DNA from: Cyanobacteriota bacterium
GTDB taxonomy: Bacteria > Cyanobacteriota > Cyanobacteriia > Cyanobacteriales > Microcoleaceae
DNA length: 64,000 nt
Assembly: GCA_025362325.1 (NCBI GenBank)
Contig: JANYGO010000290.1
Span: 1 to 64,000 of the forward strand
Direction of reading: 5' to 3'
The position numbers and the translations under genes were made by a program. Shown in pieces: positions 8,694 to 19,133 of this stretch. The notes below the pieces were generated by a model that made no database searches, had not been told where the DNA came from, and saw nothing but the letters and a program-made list of their open reading frames with translations. Each line of letters opens with the position of its first letter. Positions within the stretch are counted from its first letter, which is position 1.

Positions 8694-8960
8694 CAATGCC
8701 TGTGGACATATTTACTTCCCGCTCCATAATCATGCTCGTATTTCCTCATTTTGAGCCATCAACAAGGATATTTAACTTTTTTATTACCCAAGATGACTGA
8801 TGATTTAACCTCAAATAAGTGAAAATTTAACTAAACAATAACACCAGACTACTTAACCTGTTTATTAAATTTTTGTGAACGGGAAATTGAACTCGCACAA
8901 GTCACTTTTTAACCGCGTTCACCGTGCTAAAGTAAGCTGTACGATACCTAACAAAAAATT

Positions 8961-11153
8961 ATGAGTTTCACAGGCAACACTCCCATCGTTGATGGCATTC
9001 AGCTTGCTGACGCCAACCCCACTAAAGCAGATACTGTTAACTACACCGTCACTTTCAATCAAAGTGTTACCGGAGTAGATATCGCAGACTTTACCCTGAA
9101 ATCTACCGCAGTAACGGGTGCAAATATCGCAGCAGTTACAGGTAGCGGTGCTTCCTACAACGTCAGTGTAAACACTGGCAAAGAATCTGGCACTCTGGGA
9201 TTAAATCTCGTCGATAATGACTCGATTAACAATTCCGTACTTGTACCGTTAGGTGACATAGGTCAAGGCAACGGCAACTTTACCGGACTAACTTATACTA
9301 TTGATAAAACTCCGCCGGCTGTCAGCTTTGCTCCAGTTGCTCCAGATCCGCGCAACACGAGTGTTACCACAATTCCCATTACTTTCAGCGAACCTGTAAC
9401 TGGCTTTAACACAGCCGATCTAAGTCTCACTCGCAACGGCGTAGCTGTTCCTCTCACAGGTGCTACCCTAAACAGCACTAACAATACTAATTGGACTTTA
9501 GACAACTTGACGGGATTGACCGACGCTGACGGCAATTACCAACTCTCTCTGACTGCTGCTGGTTCTGGTATTGTCGATCGAGCCGGCAACGCTCTCAATA
9601 CAAATGCTAGCAATATCTGGAGTGCCGACTTCACTGCGCCCACCGCCGCCAGCAGCTTCAGCAACATCAATGCCGCAGGTGGAAATACTTACAACTTCAC
9701 TGTCACCTATACCGACAATACAGCCCTCAATGTCAGTACCTTAGACAGTAAGGATATTTTGGTCGCTGGGCCTGATGGCAAAACCCAACAGGCAACTCTG
9801 GTAAATTTCACGCCCCTAGGTAACGGCACTCCTCGCAGCGCCACCTACTCCTTCGTTCCCCCCGGCGGCACTTGGGATACCGCAGATAATGGTATTTACA
9901 CGGTACAGCTACAACCTCAGCAGGTTAGCGACACTGTTGGTAATTTTGATGTAGCTGGCAATTTGGGGACATTTACAGTCAATATTGCACCTGCTGCACC
10001 TGCACCTGCTGTCACCGCAGCGCCTGCACCTGCTGCACCTGCACCCGCTATCACCGCAGCGCCTGCACCCGTTGTCACTGTACCCGTTTTCACCGCACCC
10101 GTTGTCACTGCACCCGTTGTCACCGCAGCACCTGCACCTGCTGCACCTGCACCCGCTATCACCGCAGCGCCTGCACCTGCTGCACCTGCACCCGCTATCA
10201 CCGCAGCGCCTGCACCCGTTGTCACTGCACCCGTTTTCACCGCACCCGTTGTCACTGCACCCGTTGTCACCGCAGCACCTGCACCCGTTGTCACCGCAGC
10301 GCCTGCACCCGTTGTCACTGCACCCGTTTTCACCGCAGCACCAACGCCACCGACACTGATCGTGACAGCAGCGACACCGATTGTGACACCGATCGCCACC
10401 GCAGCACCAACGCCACCGACACCGATCGTGACAGCAGCGACACCGATTGTGACACCGATCGCCAAAGCAGCACCAACGCCACCAACACCGATTGTCACCG
10501 CAACGCCGACGCCTCAACCAATCGTCACACCGACACCCGCACCGACGCCGATCGACACAATGACACCGGCACTAACATCGATCGGCACATTGATCGACAG
10601 GCTGACATCGATCGCCAAGACTGCACCGACTGCAACAACTGCGACGGCGACACCGATGCGGACACTGATCGCGATGACAACGCGAACACCTGTGTTTACC
10701 GCACCACCAACGAGCGCGCGCACAGTCAGCGATTGTCCGCCTGCGTCCATGCCGATCAGGCGATCGACATCCACTCCAATGCCTGTGAACCGCGATCGCG
10801 AATATGACCCCCTAACTTGCCCTCAGAACAATCAAGTCAATTACCGCAGCAATACTCCAGCACAGATTGCCAAGCCGATCGCACTTTCAGCACCTAATTG
10901 CCCTTCTGTTGCCGGCGATCGCGATAATGATGACTTTTTAATCGGCAGCCCGAAAAATACCAATGACGGCAATCAAAAGAGCGATCGAGTTTCAACTATC
11001 GGGTTTTCTTTGTTGGGTGAATTCTGTGCTTCTGGAACTCCGCAACGATCCACACTAAATAATGTTCAGAGTTTTGGTCTGACAACTCAGTTGCAATTTA
11101 GCCATACAACATTAGTAAATACCGCATCTCAATGCCAAATTCGCTTGATTTAG
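8961..11153 (+). CDS. Large Ig-like domain protein with Pro-Ala repeat tract
   Basis: 730 residues. Three bacterial Ig-like modules make up about residues 1-115, 116-225 and 226-345; the first two contain the TVTFNQSVTGVDIADFTL and PITFSEPVTGFNTADLSL strands typical of cyanobacterial surface proteins. Then comes a long low-complexity stretch (about 345-560) of APAP, PVVTAP and PTPP units. The C-terminal part has DRDNDDFLIGSPKNTNDG, resembling the start of an RTX calcium-binding repeat, then ends without full repeats. No classical signal peptide is present. Likely a secreted or cell-surface structural protein; function unknown. Within 10330-10807 a second forward frame is Asp-rich and open, so the tail may have been altered by frameshifts. 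Confidence 0.7.
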   Translation: MSFTGNTPIVDGIQLADANPTKADTVNYTVTFNQSVTGVDIADFTLKSTAVTGANIAAVTGSGASYNVSVNTGKESGTLGLNLVDNDSINNSVLVPLGDIGQGNGNFTGLTYTIDKTPPAVSFAPVAPDPRNTSVTTIPITFSEPVTGFNTADLSLTRNGVAVPLTGATLNSTNNTNWTLDNLTGLTDADGNYQLSLTAAGSGIVDRAGNALNTNASNIWSADFTAPTAASSFSNINAAGGNTYNFTVTYTDNTALNVSTLDSKDILVAGPDGKTQQATLVNFTPLGNGTPRSATYSFVPPGGTWDTADNGIYTVQLQPQQVSDTVGNFDVAGNLGTFTVNIAPAAPAPAVTAAPAPAAPAPAITAAPAPVVTVPVFTAPVVTAPVVTAAPAPAAPAPAITAAPAPAAPAPAITAAPAPVVTAPVFTAPVVTAPVVTAAPAPVVTAAPAPVVTAPVFTAAPTPPTLIVTAATPIVTPIATAAPTPPTPIVTAATPIVTPIAKAAPTPPTPIVTATPTPQPIVTPTPAPTPIDTMTPALTSIGTLIDRLTSIAKTAPTATTATATPMRTLIAMTTRTPVFTAPPTSARTVSDCPPASMPIRRSTSTPMPVNRDREYDPLTCPQNNQVNYRSNTPAQIAKPIALSAPNCPSVAGDRDNDDFLIGSPKNTNDGNQKSDRVSTIGFSLLGEFCASGTPQRSTLNNVQSFGLTTQLQFSHTTLVNTASQCQIRLI

Positions 11154-11220
11154 TCAGGCAATTGAGCGAAGGAAATTAACTAGGTACGTACAATTTACGT
11201 GACGCCTAATTCCTGACACA

Positions 11221-11271
11221 AAACGGAGACAAAGATAAAAACATCATTAATTTATCCCTGTCTCCGTTTTA
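11221..11271 (+). terminator. Rho-independent terminator after the Ig-like protein
   Basis: A 19-base arm starting AAACGGAGACA (11221) pairs with the arm ending TGTCTCCGTTT (11269), with two mismatches, and is followed by T. It lies 68 bases after the stop codon. The rest of 11154-11723 has no gene; TATAAT at 11567-11572 and a short palindrome ATACAGGGTTTCTGTAT at about 11528 are possible but weak promoter elements for the kinase gene. Confidence 0.65.
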
Positions 11272-11723
11272 GGCTCTCTCCGTGTGTTTTTATCCTTGTC
11301 TATTTGCTAAGTTTTCTGGCATTTAATTTGTACATTTCTGTCTGTTCAAACACTTGGGGTGGGCCGGAGAGCGCGATCGTACAGTTAAATTTAGACTGCC
11401 AGAACTTATTAGGTATAATTTCCTAGCAAATATCGCCATTTGGCTTAGTGCCTTAAGCTAAATTACGGTTGACGTATAGCGTTTTTCAAAAAGGTGAGGT
11501 ACGAATTTTGGCCTATAAAGCTTGACAATACAGGGTTTCTGTATACCTCATCAATCTGAGAACCGCTATAATATTGTATATTTACTAGAATAAAAGAGAA
11601 AACCTATCAGATCGTTTCCGCTGGCATCGGAATCATAATTTTCCGAGTGCAGTGCGATCGCCACCATCGCATTCTATCGTTCCACTGGCCTAAAAAAACC
11701 ATCTATTTACCTCAGCTATAACG

Positions 11724-14700
11724 ATGAGATCAATGAATACGTTGACACTCCCAGGCTACAAAATCAGCACCTCCATCTCCGACGGCTTCAATACCAGCGT
11801 TTACCGGGGAATTAGAGAGTCAGACGAACAACCAGTCATCATCAAAATCCTCAAGGCAGAATTTCCCACCCTCGAACAAATTACCCGCTTAAAAAACGAA
11901 TATAAAATTACTCAGCATTTATACGTAGAAGGTGTCGTCAAATCCTACAGCCTCGAAACCTATCAAAACCGTCTCGCCCTGATTTTAGAAGACTTTGGCG
12001 GCAACTCCCTGGGTCAAATCATCTCCAAAAAGCTTGACTTAACAGCATTTTTAAACATTGGCATTCAGCTAGCATCAGCACTCAACTCGCTGCATCAAAA
12101 CGGCATCATCCACAAAGACATCAAACCCTCCAACATAATCATCAACCTGGAAACAGGAACAGTCAAACTCACTGACTTCAGCGTTGCTTCGCGGCTGAGC
12201 AAAGAAAACCCGCAAATTAACAGCACTAACTTAGTTGAAGGTACAGTCGCCTATATGTCTCCCGAACAAACCGGGAGAATGAACCGCATCTTAGATTATC
12301 GCAGCGATTTCTATTCCCTCGGCGTGACATTATACGAAATGCTGACAGGTGAATTGCCGTTTCACAGCAGCGATATTTTGGAACTCGTCCACTCTCACAT
12401 TGCCAAACATCCCGCACCGCCTTGTAATTGCAGAAGAAACTTAGAAAATAGCGATCCGGTTCCGCAAGTTGTTGCTGATATTGTGATGAAGCTATTGGCA
12501 AAAAATGCCGAAGATAGGTATCAAACTGCGGAGGGAATTCAAGCAGATTTAGAAAAGTGTTTGAATTGTTTACAAACAACTGGAGAAATTGCTTATTTTG
12601 TACCCGGAAAGTTGGATCGATCGCAACAACTGTCAATACCTCAAAAACTCTACGGGCGAGAAGCTGAAGTCGATCGCCTGTTGGCTGCTTTTGAACGAGT
12701 CAGCGGGATTGAAGAGGCGCAACCGCCAGAAACTGCGGAAAATCTACCGCCTCGTCCCCAAAGCGAAATTGTCCTAGTTTCCGGTTATTCTGGCATTGGC
12801 AAAACCGCGATTGTCAGCGAGGTACATAAGCCAATTGTCCGACAGCGCGGCTATTTTATCAACGGCAAATTTGACCAATTTAAGCGCAACATTCCCTATG
12901 CAGCTTTGATTCAAGCTTTCCACTCATTAATCGGGCAGTTGCTGACTGAAAGTACGGAAAAATTGCAAGCTTGGCGAGAAAAACTATCGGCTGCTTTGGG
13001 TGCAAACGGTGCAGTGATTGTTGATGTGATTCCTGAAATTGAGCTAATTATTGGCAAACAGCCGGAAGTGCCACAATTAGGGCCTGGCGAATCTCAAAAT
13101 CGGTTTAATCGAGTCTTCCAAGAATTTATCGGTGTCTTCACTCATCAATCACATCCGCTGGTGCTCTTTTTGGATGATTTGCAGTGGGCTGATTCCGCAT
13201 CGCTGAATTTAATGCAATTGTTGGTTGGCAATTCCGAAAGTCAATATTTGCTTTTGATTGGTGCTTATCGGGATAATGAAGTTAATCCGACTCATCCGCT
13301 GGTGCCGGCGATCGAGCAAATTGAAAAAACGGGCACTCCTGTTCATCATATCGTCTTGCAACCGCTGGATTTCGGCAACGTCTACGAATTAATCGCCGAC
13401 ACCCTCACCGCTAACGACAAGGTGAAATTGCTGGCTGAGTTAATCTTTCACAAAACGGGCGGCAATCCTTTCTTTATCACGCAGCTTTTGCAAGCACTTT
13501 ATCAAGAAAATCTGTTAAAATTTGAATTTAGCAGCGGTAGTTGGCAGTGGAATTTAGAGGAAATTCAGGCGATCGGCATTACTGACAAAAGTGTCGTGGA
13601 ATTGGTGGCCAGCCGCATCGAAAAACTGCCACAAACCACGCAACAAGTGTTAAAATTAGCCGCTTGTATTGGCGATACATTTAGCCTGGATGTCTTGTCA
13701 ATTGTCAACGAACAATCCCAGGCGCAAGCAGCTAGCGAACTCTGGGCGGCGCTGCAAACTGGATTGGTTCTCCCGCTGAGTAGTGCTTACAAGATTCCGC
13801 TGGTTGGAGGCTGGGGATTGGATAATTTGCGATCGATCCTTTCCGCTTCCCAATCTAAGATTTCCTACAAATTCCTGCACGACAGAGTGCAGCAAGCAGC
13901 TTATTCTCTGATTCCCGACGGCGAAAAGCAAGCAACGCACCTAAAAATCGGTCAACTGCTGCTCAACAATACTCCCGCTTCGGAGATTGAAGAAAATGTC
14001 TTTGATATTGTCAACCAACTGAATATTGGCGTTGAATTCCTCACAGGAAAAACCGCAAAAGATGAACTCGCAAAACTGAATCTGATCGCAGGGAAAAAAG
14101 CTAAAGCATCCAATGCTTACGAAGCTGCTGTCAGGTATTTGAATGTCGGTTTGGAACTCATCAATCCCCTTGGCGTGGTAAGTGTACCGGGGTCAAGTTG
14201 GCAGACTGATTATGACTTGACGCTGAACCTGCACGTAGAAGCAGCGGAGGCTGAGTATCTGAATACTAACTTTGGGCGATCGCAAGAATTAGCTGATGTC
14301 ATTTTGCAACAAGCTACAAACCTGCTAGATCAAGTTAAAGTCTACGAACTGCAAATGCAGTCTTATTTGTCTCAAAACCAGATGATTGAAGCAATAAATA
14401 CTGGTTTAAAAGCTTTGGAAATATTGGGATTTTCCCTATCAGAAATCCCCCCAGAAGGTTTGGCAGGAATTAAGTTACCTCAGCTTGAGGAACTAAAAAA
14501 CATTCCGGTAATAACTGATGCCTATCAGTTGGCCACAATGCGGATACTCTCGGCTGTTGTTTCTCCTGTTTTTGTGGCCAAACCAGAACTATTGCCGCAG
14601 ATCATCTTCACAATGGTTCATTTTTCTATTGAACGGGGTCATTCAGCACTTGGGGCGATCGCCTATAGTTGGCATGGCTTGCTGCTGACTGGAGCATTAG

Positions 14701-17255
14701 GAGAGATAGATGCTGGATATCATTCTGGACAGCTAGCTTTGAAGCTACTAGACCAATTCAATGCTAAAGAACTTAACTGCAAAGTTTCCCACCTGTTTAA
14801 CACTTTTATCCGGCACTGGAAAGAACACGCTAGAGAGACAATTGCACCCTTAATAGAGAGTATTCACAGCGGCCTCGAAACAGGAGATTTACAATTTAGT
14901 AGTTATTCTGCAATCAACAGTTGTTCTTATCCATTTTTGATGGGAGAACTGCTAGAAACTGTAGAAAAAAAACAAGTGCAATACTTCAATTTAGCGCAGA
15001 ATCTAAAACAAGAGCTTGCGATCGAGTCGCTGGTAATCTGGGGAAAAATTGTTTTAAAATTGCGAGGTGTATCCGCGAATCAATCTGAATTAAGAAGTAA
15101 TAAATTTAATGAACAAGAAATGTTGCTTCGGCTGCAAAAAACTAACAATTATATGTTAATTTTTAATGTTTATTTTTCTAGAATGCTCCTTAGTTACTTG
15201 TTTAAAAAATCAGAAAAAGCAGTTACAAACGCATCATTAGCGGCCGAATATGCACCAGCAGCAATTGGCTTCATGATGATCGGTACGCACAATTTTTACT
15301 ATTCGCTGGCCATCCTCGCTGTGTATCCAACTGCTGACAGTGGAGAACAAGAAAAACACTTGATGCAAGTAGCAGCGAATCAGGAAAAAATGCAGCACTG
15401 GGCGCACCACGCCCCCATGAACTATCAGCACAAGTACGACCTCGTAGAAGCCGAAAAAGCGCGGGTTTTCGGTAAAGATTGGGAAGCAGCAGATTATTAT
15501 GACAAAGCCATTCAAGGAGCAAAAGAGCAGGGATACATCCAAGAAGCAGCACTCGCCAACGAACTTGCAGCAGAGTTTTATTTGTCTCGCAACAAAGACA
15601 AAATCGCTAAAGTCTATCTCACAGAATCTTACTATGGTTACATCCACTGGGGAGCGATCGCGAAAGTCAAAGATTTAGAAGCCAGATATCCCCAATTAGT
15701 CGCCCAAACCCTCAACCGAGAAACAAAAAGCCGCAATTTAACTGTCACCACCACGACAACAACCACCAGCAGCGATTTTAGCAAGACTTTAGATATCGGC
15801 ACATTCATCAAAGCATCTCAAGCTATTACCAGCGAAATTGTCTTGGATAAATTGCTCGCCCGTTTAATCAAAATTTTATTAGAAAATGCCGCCGCTCAAA
15901 AAGCAGTGCTGATGCTCTACAAAGATGGCAATCTTTTGATACAAGCAGCTTGCACGGCAGAGCAAAATCACGCCGCCGTCTTGCAGGCCCTTCCCGTTGA
16001 AATTAGTCAAGATTTGCCCGTCTCGATTATTAACTATGTTGCCAGAACTCAAAAAGACTTGGTTTTAAACAATGCAGCCTCAGACGGCTTGTTTACCGAA
16101 GATCCGTATATTTTCAGCCGTAAACCCAAGTCAATTATTTGCAATCCCGTCATCTATCAGGGCAAACTCACAGGCATTCTTTACCTGGAAAACAACTTAG
16201 CTGCGGGTGCATTTACTCCAGAAAGATTGGAAGTTTTAAAGTTGCTCACTTGTCAAGTCGCTATCGCCCTAGAAAATGCTCAACTCTACGCGAAAGAACA
16301 AGAAAAGTCGCAGCAACTCGCACAATCTTTGCACAAATTGCAGCAAACCCAAGCTCAACTCGTGCAAACGGAAAAAATCTCTAGTTTGGGGCAGTTGGTA
16401 GCAGGTGTTGCTCACGAAGTCAATAACCCTGTTGGGTTTATTTCCGGCAATCTCCACCACGCTAGCGATTACGTACGAGACTTGATTTGCATTGTCAATC
16501 TTTACCAGCAGCACTATCCGAATCCTGTGTCGCCAATTGTAGAAGCAGCCGAAGATATTGAACTCGATTATCTGATGGAAGATTTGCCGAAAATGCTGGG
16601 TTCTATGCAGCTAGGAACCGATCGCATTCGTGATATCATGCAATCATTGCGGAACTTCTCGCGCATTGACGGGAACCAGAAAAAACCGGCTGACATTCAC
16701 GCAGGTATCGAGAGCACGTTGATGATTTTGCAGCACCGCTTGAAAGCTAAAGCCGAACGTCCCGCCATTCAAGTGATTAAAGAATACGGCGATTTGCCTG
16801 CGGTTGAGTGTTACAGCGGACAACTCAATCAGGTGTTTATGAATTTGCTCGGAAATGCGATCGATGCTTTGGATGAATCAAATGGCGATCGCACTTACGC
16901 TGAAATTGACCGACATCCGAATACTATCACAATTTGCACCGAAGTCAGTTCGACAGCGGATTTTGTAGCGGATGTAGCGGATGTAGCGGATGGTAGGAAG
17001 AAGGGAGAGGGAAGAGTGGGGAAAATCGATAGTTTTGCTGTGATTCGGATTAAGGATAATGGGCCGGGGATGGCTGAAGTAACGCGGTGTAAACTGTTTG
17101 ACCCGTTTTTTACCACTAAACCAGAGGGTAAAGGTACGGGATTGGGATTGTCGATTAGCTATCAAATTGTAGTCGAAAAACACGGTGGTGCGATTCAATG
17201 TATTTCGGAACCGGGAAAAGGTGCAGAATTTGCGATCGCAATTCCGTTGAATTAG
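11724..17255 (+). CDS. Giant hybrid Ser/Thr kinase - AAA ATPase - GAF - histidine kinase
   Basis: 1843 residues. Domains in order: Ser/Thr protein kinase (1-270; catalytic loop HKDIKPSNIIIN near 130, DFS instead of DFG near 153, GTVAYMSPEQTGRMNR); AAA-type ATPase (P-loop SGYSGIGKT near 353, Walker B LVLFLDDLQWAD near 482); a long helical/TPR-like region to about 1300; GAF domain (1360-1520); coiled coil; histidine kinase with H-box GVAHEVNNPVGF (His about 1563), N-box MNLLGNAIDAL near 1703 and G2 box GTGLGLSISYQI near 1804. This architecture is common in filamentous cyanobacteria; targets are unknown and no response regulator is adjacent. Both Met1 and Met4 are possible starts. A short repeat-derived insert (about 1742-1765) lies just before the G1 box. 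Confidence 0.93.
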   Translation: MRSMNTLTLPGYKISTSISDGFNTSVYRGIRESDEQPVIIKILKAEFPTLEQITRLKNEYKITQHLYVEGVVKSYSLETYQNRLALILEDFGGNSLGQIISKKLDLTAFLNIGIQLASALNSLHQNGIIHKDIKPSNIIINLETGTVKLTDFSVASRLSKENPQINSTNLVEGTVAYMSPEQTGRMNRILDYRSDFYSLGVTLYEMLTGELPFHSSDILELVHSHIAKHPAPPCNCRRNLENSDPVPQVVADIVMKLLAKNAEDRYQTAEGIQADLEKCLNCLQTTGEIAYFVPGKLDRSQQLSIPQKLYGREAEVDRLLAAFERVSGIEEAQPPETAENLPPRPQSEIVLVSGYSGIGKTAIVSEVHKPIVRQRGYFINGKFDQFKRNIPYAALIQAFHSLIGQLLTESTEKLQAWREKLSAALGANGAVIVDVIPEIELIIGKQPEVPQLGPGESQNRFNRVFQEFIGVFTHQSHPLVLFLDDLQWADSASLNLMQLLVGNSESQYLLLIGAYRDNEVNPTHPLVPAIEQIEKTGTPVHHIVLQPLDFGNVYELIADTLTANDKVKLLAELIFHKTGGNPFFITQLLQALYQENLLKFEFSSGSWQWNLEEIQAIGITDKSVVELVASRIEKLPQTTQQVLKLAACIGDTFSLDVLSIVNEQSQAQAASELWAALQTGLVLPLSSAYKIPLVGGWGLDNLRSILSASQSKISYKFLHDRVQQAAYSLIPDGEKQATHLKIGQLLLNNTPASEIEENVFDIVNQLNIGVEFLTGKTAKDELAKLNLIAGKKAKASNAYEAAVRYLNVGLELINPLGVVSVPGSSWQTDYDLTLNLHVEAAEAEYLNTNFGRSQELADVILQQATNLLDQVKVYELQMQSYLSQNQMIEAINTGLKALEILGFSLSEIPPEGLAGIKLPQLEELKNIPVITDAYQLATMRILSAVVSPVFVAKPELLPQIIFTMVHFSIERGHSALGAIAYSWHGLLLTGALGEIDAGYHSGQLALKLLDQFNAKELNCKVSHLFNTFIRHWKEHARETIAPLIESIHSGLETGDLQFSSYSAINSCSYPFLMGELLETVEKKQVQYFNLAQNLKQELAIESLVIWGKIVLKLRGVSANQSELRSNKFNEQEMLLRLQKTNNYMLIFNVYFSRMLLSYLFKKSEKAVTNASLAAEYAPAAIGFMMIGTHNFYYSLAILAVYPTADSGEQEKHLMQVAANQEKMQHWAHHAPMNYQHKYDLVEAEKARVFGKDWEAADYYDKAIQGAKEQGYIQEAALANELAAEFYLSRNKDKIAKVYLTESYYGYIHWGAIAKVKDLEARYPQLVAQTLNRETKSRNLTVTTTTTTTSSDFSKTLDIGTFIKASQAITSEIVLDKLLARLIKILLENAAAQKAVLMLYKDGNLLIQAACTAEQNHAAVLQALPVEISQDLPVSIINYVARTQKDLVLNNAASDGLFTEDPYIFSRKPKSIICNPVIYQGKLTGILYLENNLAAGAFTPERLEVLKLLTCQVAIALENAQLYAKEQEKSQQLAQSLHKLQQTQAQLVQTEKISSLGQLVAGVAHEVNNPVGFISGNLHHASDYVRDLICIVNLYQQHYPNPVSPIVEAAEDIELDYLMEDLPKMLGSMQLGTDRIRDIMQSLRNFSRIDGNQKKPADIHAGIESTLMILQHRLKAKAERPAIQVIKEYGDLPAVECYSGQLNQVFMNLLGNAIDALDESNGDRTYAEIDRHPNTITICTEVSSTADFVADVADVADGRKKGEGRVGKIDSFAVIRIKDNGPGMAEVTRCKLFDPFFTTKPEGKGTGLGLSISYQIVVEKHGGAIQCISEPGKGAEFAIAIPLN
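16949..17012 (+). repeat. Dispersed repeat copy inside the kinase reading frame
   Basis: The bases from AGTTCGACAGCGGATTTTGT onward match intergenic sequence at 32743 and 61797 without gaps over about 43 bases. The GATGTAGCG unit is repeated and codes for Asp-Val-Ala repeats. Its position in the ATPase domain is between the strand ITICTEVSS and the strand VIRIKDNGPGM. Confidence 0.7.
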
Positions 17256-17276
17256 AGAAGGATTAGAGAAGAAAAC

Positions 17277-17412
17277 CCGGCGAATAAAATTCGCGTCTAT
17301 ACAGACAAAACCCGCCTGCGCGGGTTGAAAACGGGGAAATTAAAATTACGTTCTTCTCTTCAACCGGCGTCGGCAGGTTTTGTTCGTATAGGCGCGAATT
17401 CTATTCGCCCGG
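17277..17412. repeat. ~136-bp imperfect palindrome between convergent genes
   Basis: Arms 17277-17316 and 17371-17412 are complementary over about 40 bases with few mismatches (core TTCGCGTCTATAC paired with GTATAGGCGCGAA), and an inner GGTTGAA/TTCAACC pair continues the stem. It shares the motif TTTTG(C/T)CTGTATAGACGCG with repeats at 44467-44766. Sitting between the stops of the kinase and the amidase, it can act as a two-way terminator. Confidence 0.8.
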
Positions 17413-17430
17413 TATTCTGCATCTACAAAC

Positions 17431-18828
17431 CTATTGAAAATCCAAAACCGGGAAAGGTTTCGCCGCTTCTATCTGCGCCGCCAAAGCAATTAAAGTAGCT
17501 TCCGCCGCCGGCCGCCCGATAATTTGAATTCCCACGGGCAAACCGTTACTATCTAAAATGGCCGGAAGTGCGATCGCAGGTAAACCGCTAGCATTAAACG
17601 GCGGACAAGGAGCAATCCAGTTAATAATCCGCTGCAAAGTTTCTTCGCAACTCAAATCTGCCCACTCGCCGATGCCAATTGGCGAGTGCATATAAGTCGG
17701 CAAAACTAACACATCAAAATTTTCAAAGAATCCCACAATCCGCCGTGAAATCACCTGCATTTGATTCACCGCCCGCAAATATTCCCCAGCCGAAACTGTT
17801 CTTTCCAACAACCAGCGATTCATCGGTTCCAAAACCTTGCCTGGAATGCCGCTTGCAGCCGGCCCAGACTGCCAAATTACCGTAAACGGTTCGATCAAAC
17901 CCGTAAAATCAGGGCATCCAGGTTCGACATCATGCCCCAAATCTGTCAGCAACTTGACGGTTTCGAGGACGGCTTGCTGACACACAGGCGCCGCCTCACC
18001 CACGGGTGAAATATTGGTAGAAAAAGCAATTCGCAGCTTGCCCAATTTTTCACCGGCAGCCTCTAGAAACGTGGGATTTGGGTCTGGTAGCCAGTACGGA
18101 TCGCCGGTTGTGTACCCTGACATTACGTCCAAAAGTGCGGCGGCGTCAGCGACAGTGCGCGCGAGAGGGCCGTTGGCAGAAATTCCGCTCAGATAATCTC
18201 CGACTGGTGCCCAGGAAACTCGCCCCCGCGAGGGTTTAATGCCCACTAAACCGCAGGCGGAAGCTGGGCCTCGGATCGAACCGCCACCGTCTGAACCTTG
18301 GGCGATCGCGCATAAACCCGCCGCTACGGCCGCCGCTGAGCCGCCGCTGGAACCTCCGGGCGTGTAGGCTAAATTCCAGGGATTGCGCGCGGGCCGGAAA
18401 CCTGGGGGTTCGGTGTAAGGCAATGAGCCAATTTGAGAGGTTGCTGTTTTGCCCAGAATGTTAAATCCGGCTGCTTCGATCCGCCATACGACTGACTCGT
18501 TGTAGGGAGATATGTTACCGTGCAGTGCTTGAGTTCCGTAGGTACAGGGAATGCCGGCAACTGGCGTCAAGTCTTTAATCGCGATCGGCACTCCGAAAAA
18601 AGGTGGCAATTCCTGTGACTTGTTTAACCCAGCTAGTTGTTCGGTTTGCGCTGTCGCCAGCTCGATCGCCCGATCGGCCGTTACTGTAAAATAACTACCA
18701 AGTTGATGGTTTAATCGATCGATCCGTTCCAAGTACAGATTGACAATTTCTAGAGGCGACACTTCCCGAGCGCGGATCGACTTCGCCAAATCTAAAGCTG
18801 AAGTAAAAGCCCGATCGACAGAATTCAT
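17431..18828 (-). CDS. Amidase (amidase signature family)
   Basis: 465 residues with the full amidase signature: catalytic Lys in [11 protein letters not shown] (about residue 82), the Gly/Ser-rich stretch [16 protein letters not shown] and the nucleophile region [22 protein letters not shown] (Ser-cisSer-Lys triad). Such enzymes hydrolyse amides; GatA is the best-known relative, but the closing part and the isolated position suggest a stand-alone amidase rather than the tRNA amidotransferase subunit. Monocistronic and leftward. Confidence 0.88.
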   Translation of the reverse strand: MNSVDRAFTSALDLAKSIRAREVSPLEIVNLYLERIDRLNHQLGSYFTVTADRAIELATAQTEQLAGLNKSQELPPFFGVPIAIKDLTPVAGIPCTYGTQALHGNISPYNESVVWRIEAAGFNILGKTATSQIGSLPYTEPPGFRPARNPWNLAYTPGGSSGGSAAAVAAGLCAIAQGSDGGGSIRGPASACGLVGIKPSRGRVSWAPVGDYLSGISANGPLARTVADAAALLDVMSGYTTGDPYWLPDPNPTFLEAAGEKLGKLRIAFSTNISPVGEAAPVCQQAVLETVKLLTDLGHDVEPGCPDFTGLIEPFTVIWQSGPAASGIPGKVLEPMNRWLLERTVSAGEYLRAVNQMQVISRRIVGFFENFDVLVLPTYMHSPIGIGEWADLSCEETLQRIINWIAPCPPFNASGLPAIALPAILDSNGLPVGIQIIGRPAAEATLIALAAQIEAAKPFPVLDFQ

Positions 18829-19133
18829 CGGTTTAAGTCCTTAATAGTTCTCACCAGTATCAATTTATACTTTTGTCTGGCAGAAAAGTTTTTGTGTGAA
18901 AAAAAATCCACAAATGTCGAAAATTCATATTCGATCGTAGATCGATTTTGCTCGCAGGAGTGCAAGCGACAGAATATTTCCTTACAGGTGCAGCAGTGTG
19001 ACCCCGTTTTAGGATAAACTGATCGCAACAGTTAAGCTTTTGTGCCAGAAACGCACTTCGGGCGATCGGCATTGTCCAACTTCCACAACTCATCTGTTCG
19101 AGTCAGCCTTCTCACCAAATCAAGGTAGCGCAT
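18829..19133. other. Divergent intergenic region, amidase / PilT
   Basis: 305 bases holding the promoters of two divergent genes. I see no confident -35/-10 pair, repeat or RNA gene in it; the sequence just before the PilT start (AAGGTAGCGCAT-ATG) offers only a modest ribosome site. Confidence 0.4.

Noticed and set aside
9909-10517. Cys/Arg-rich minus-strand frames in the Pro-repeat tract
   Set aside because: Produced by the short repeat read in other frames; all frames stay open because of the period.
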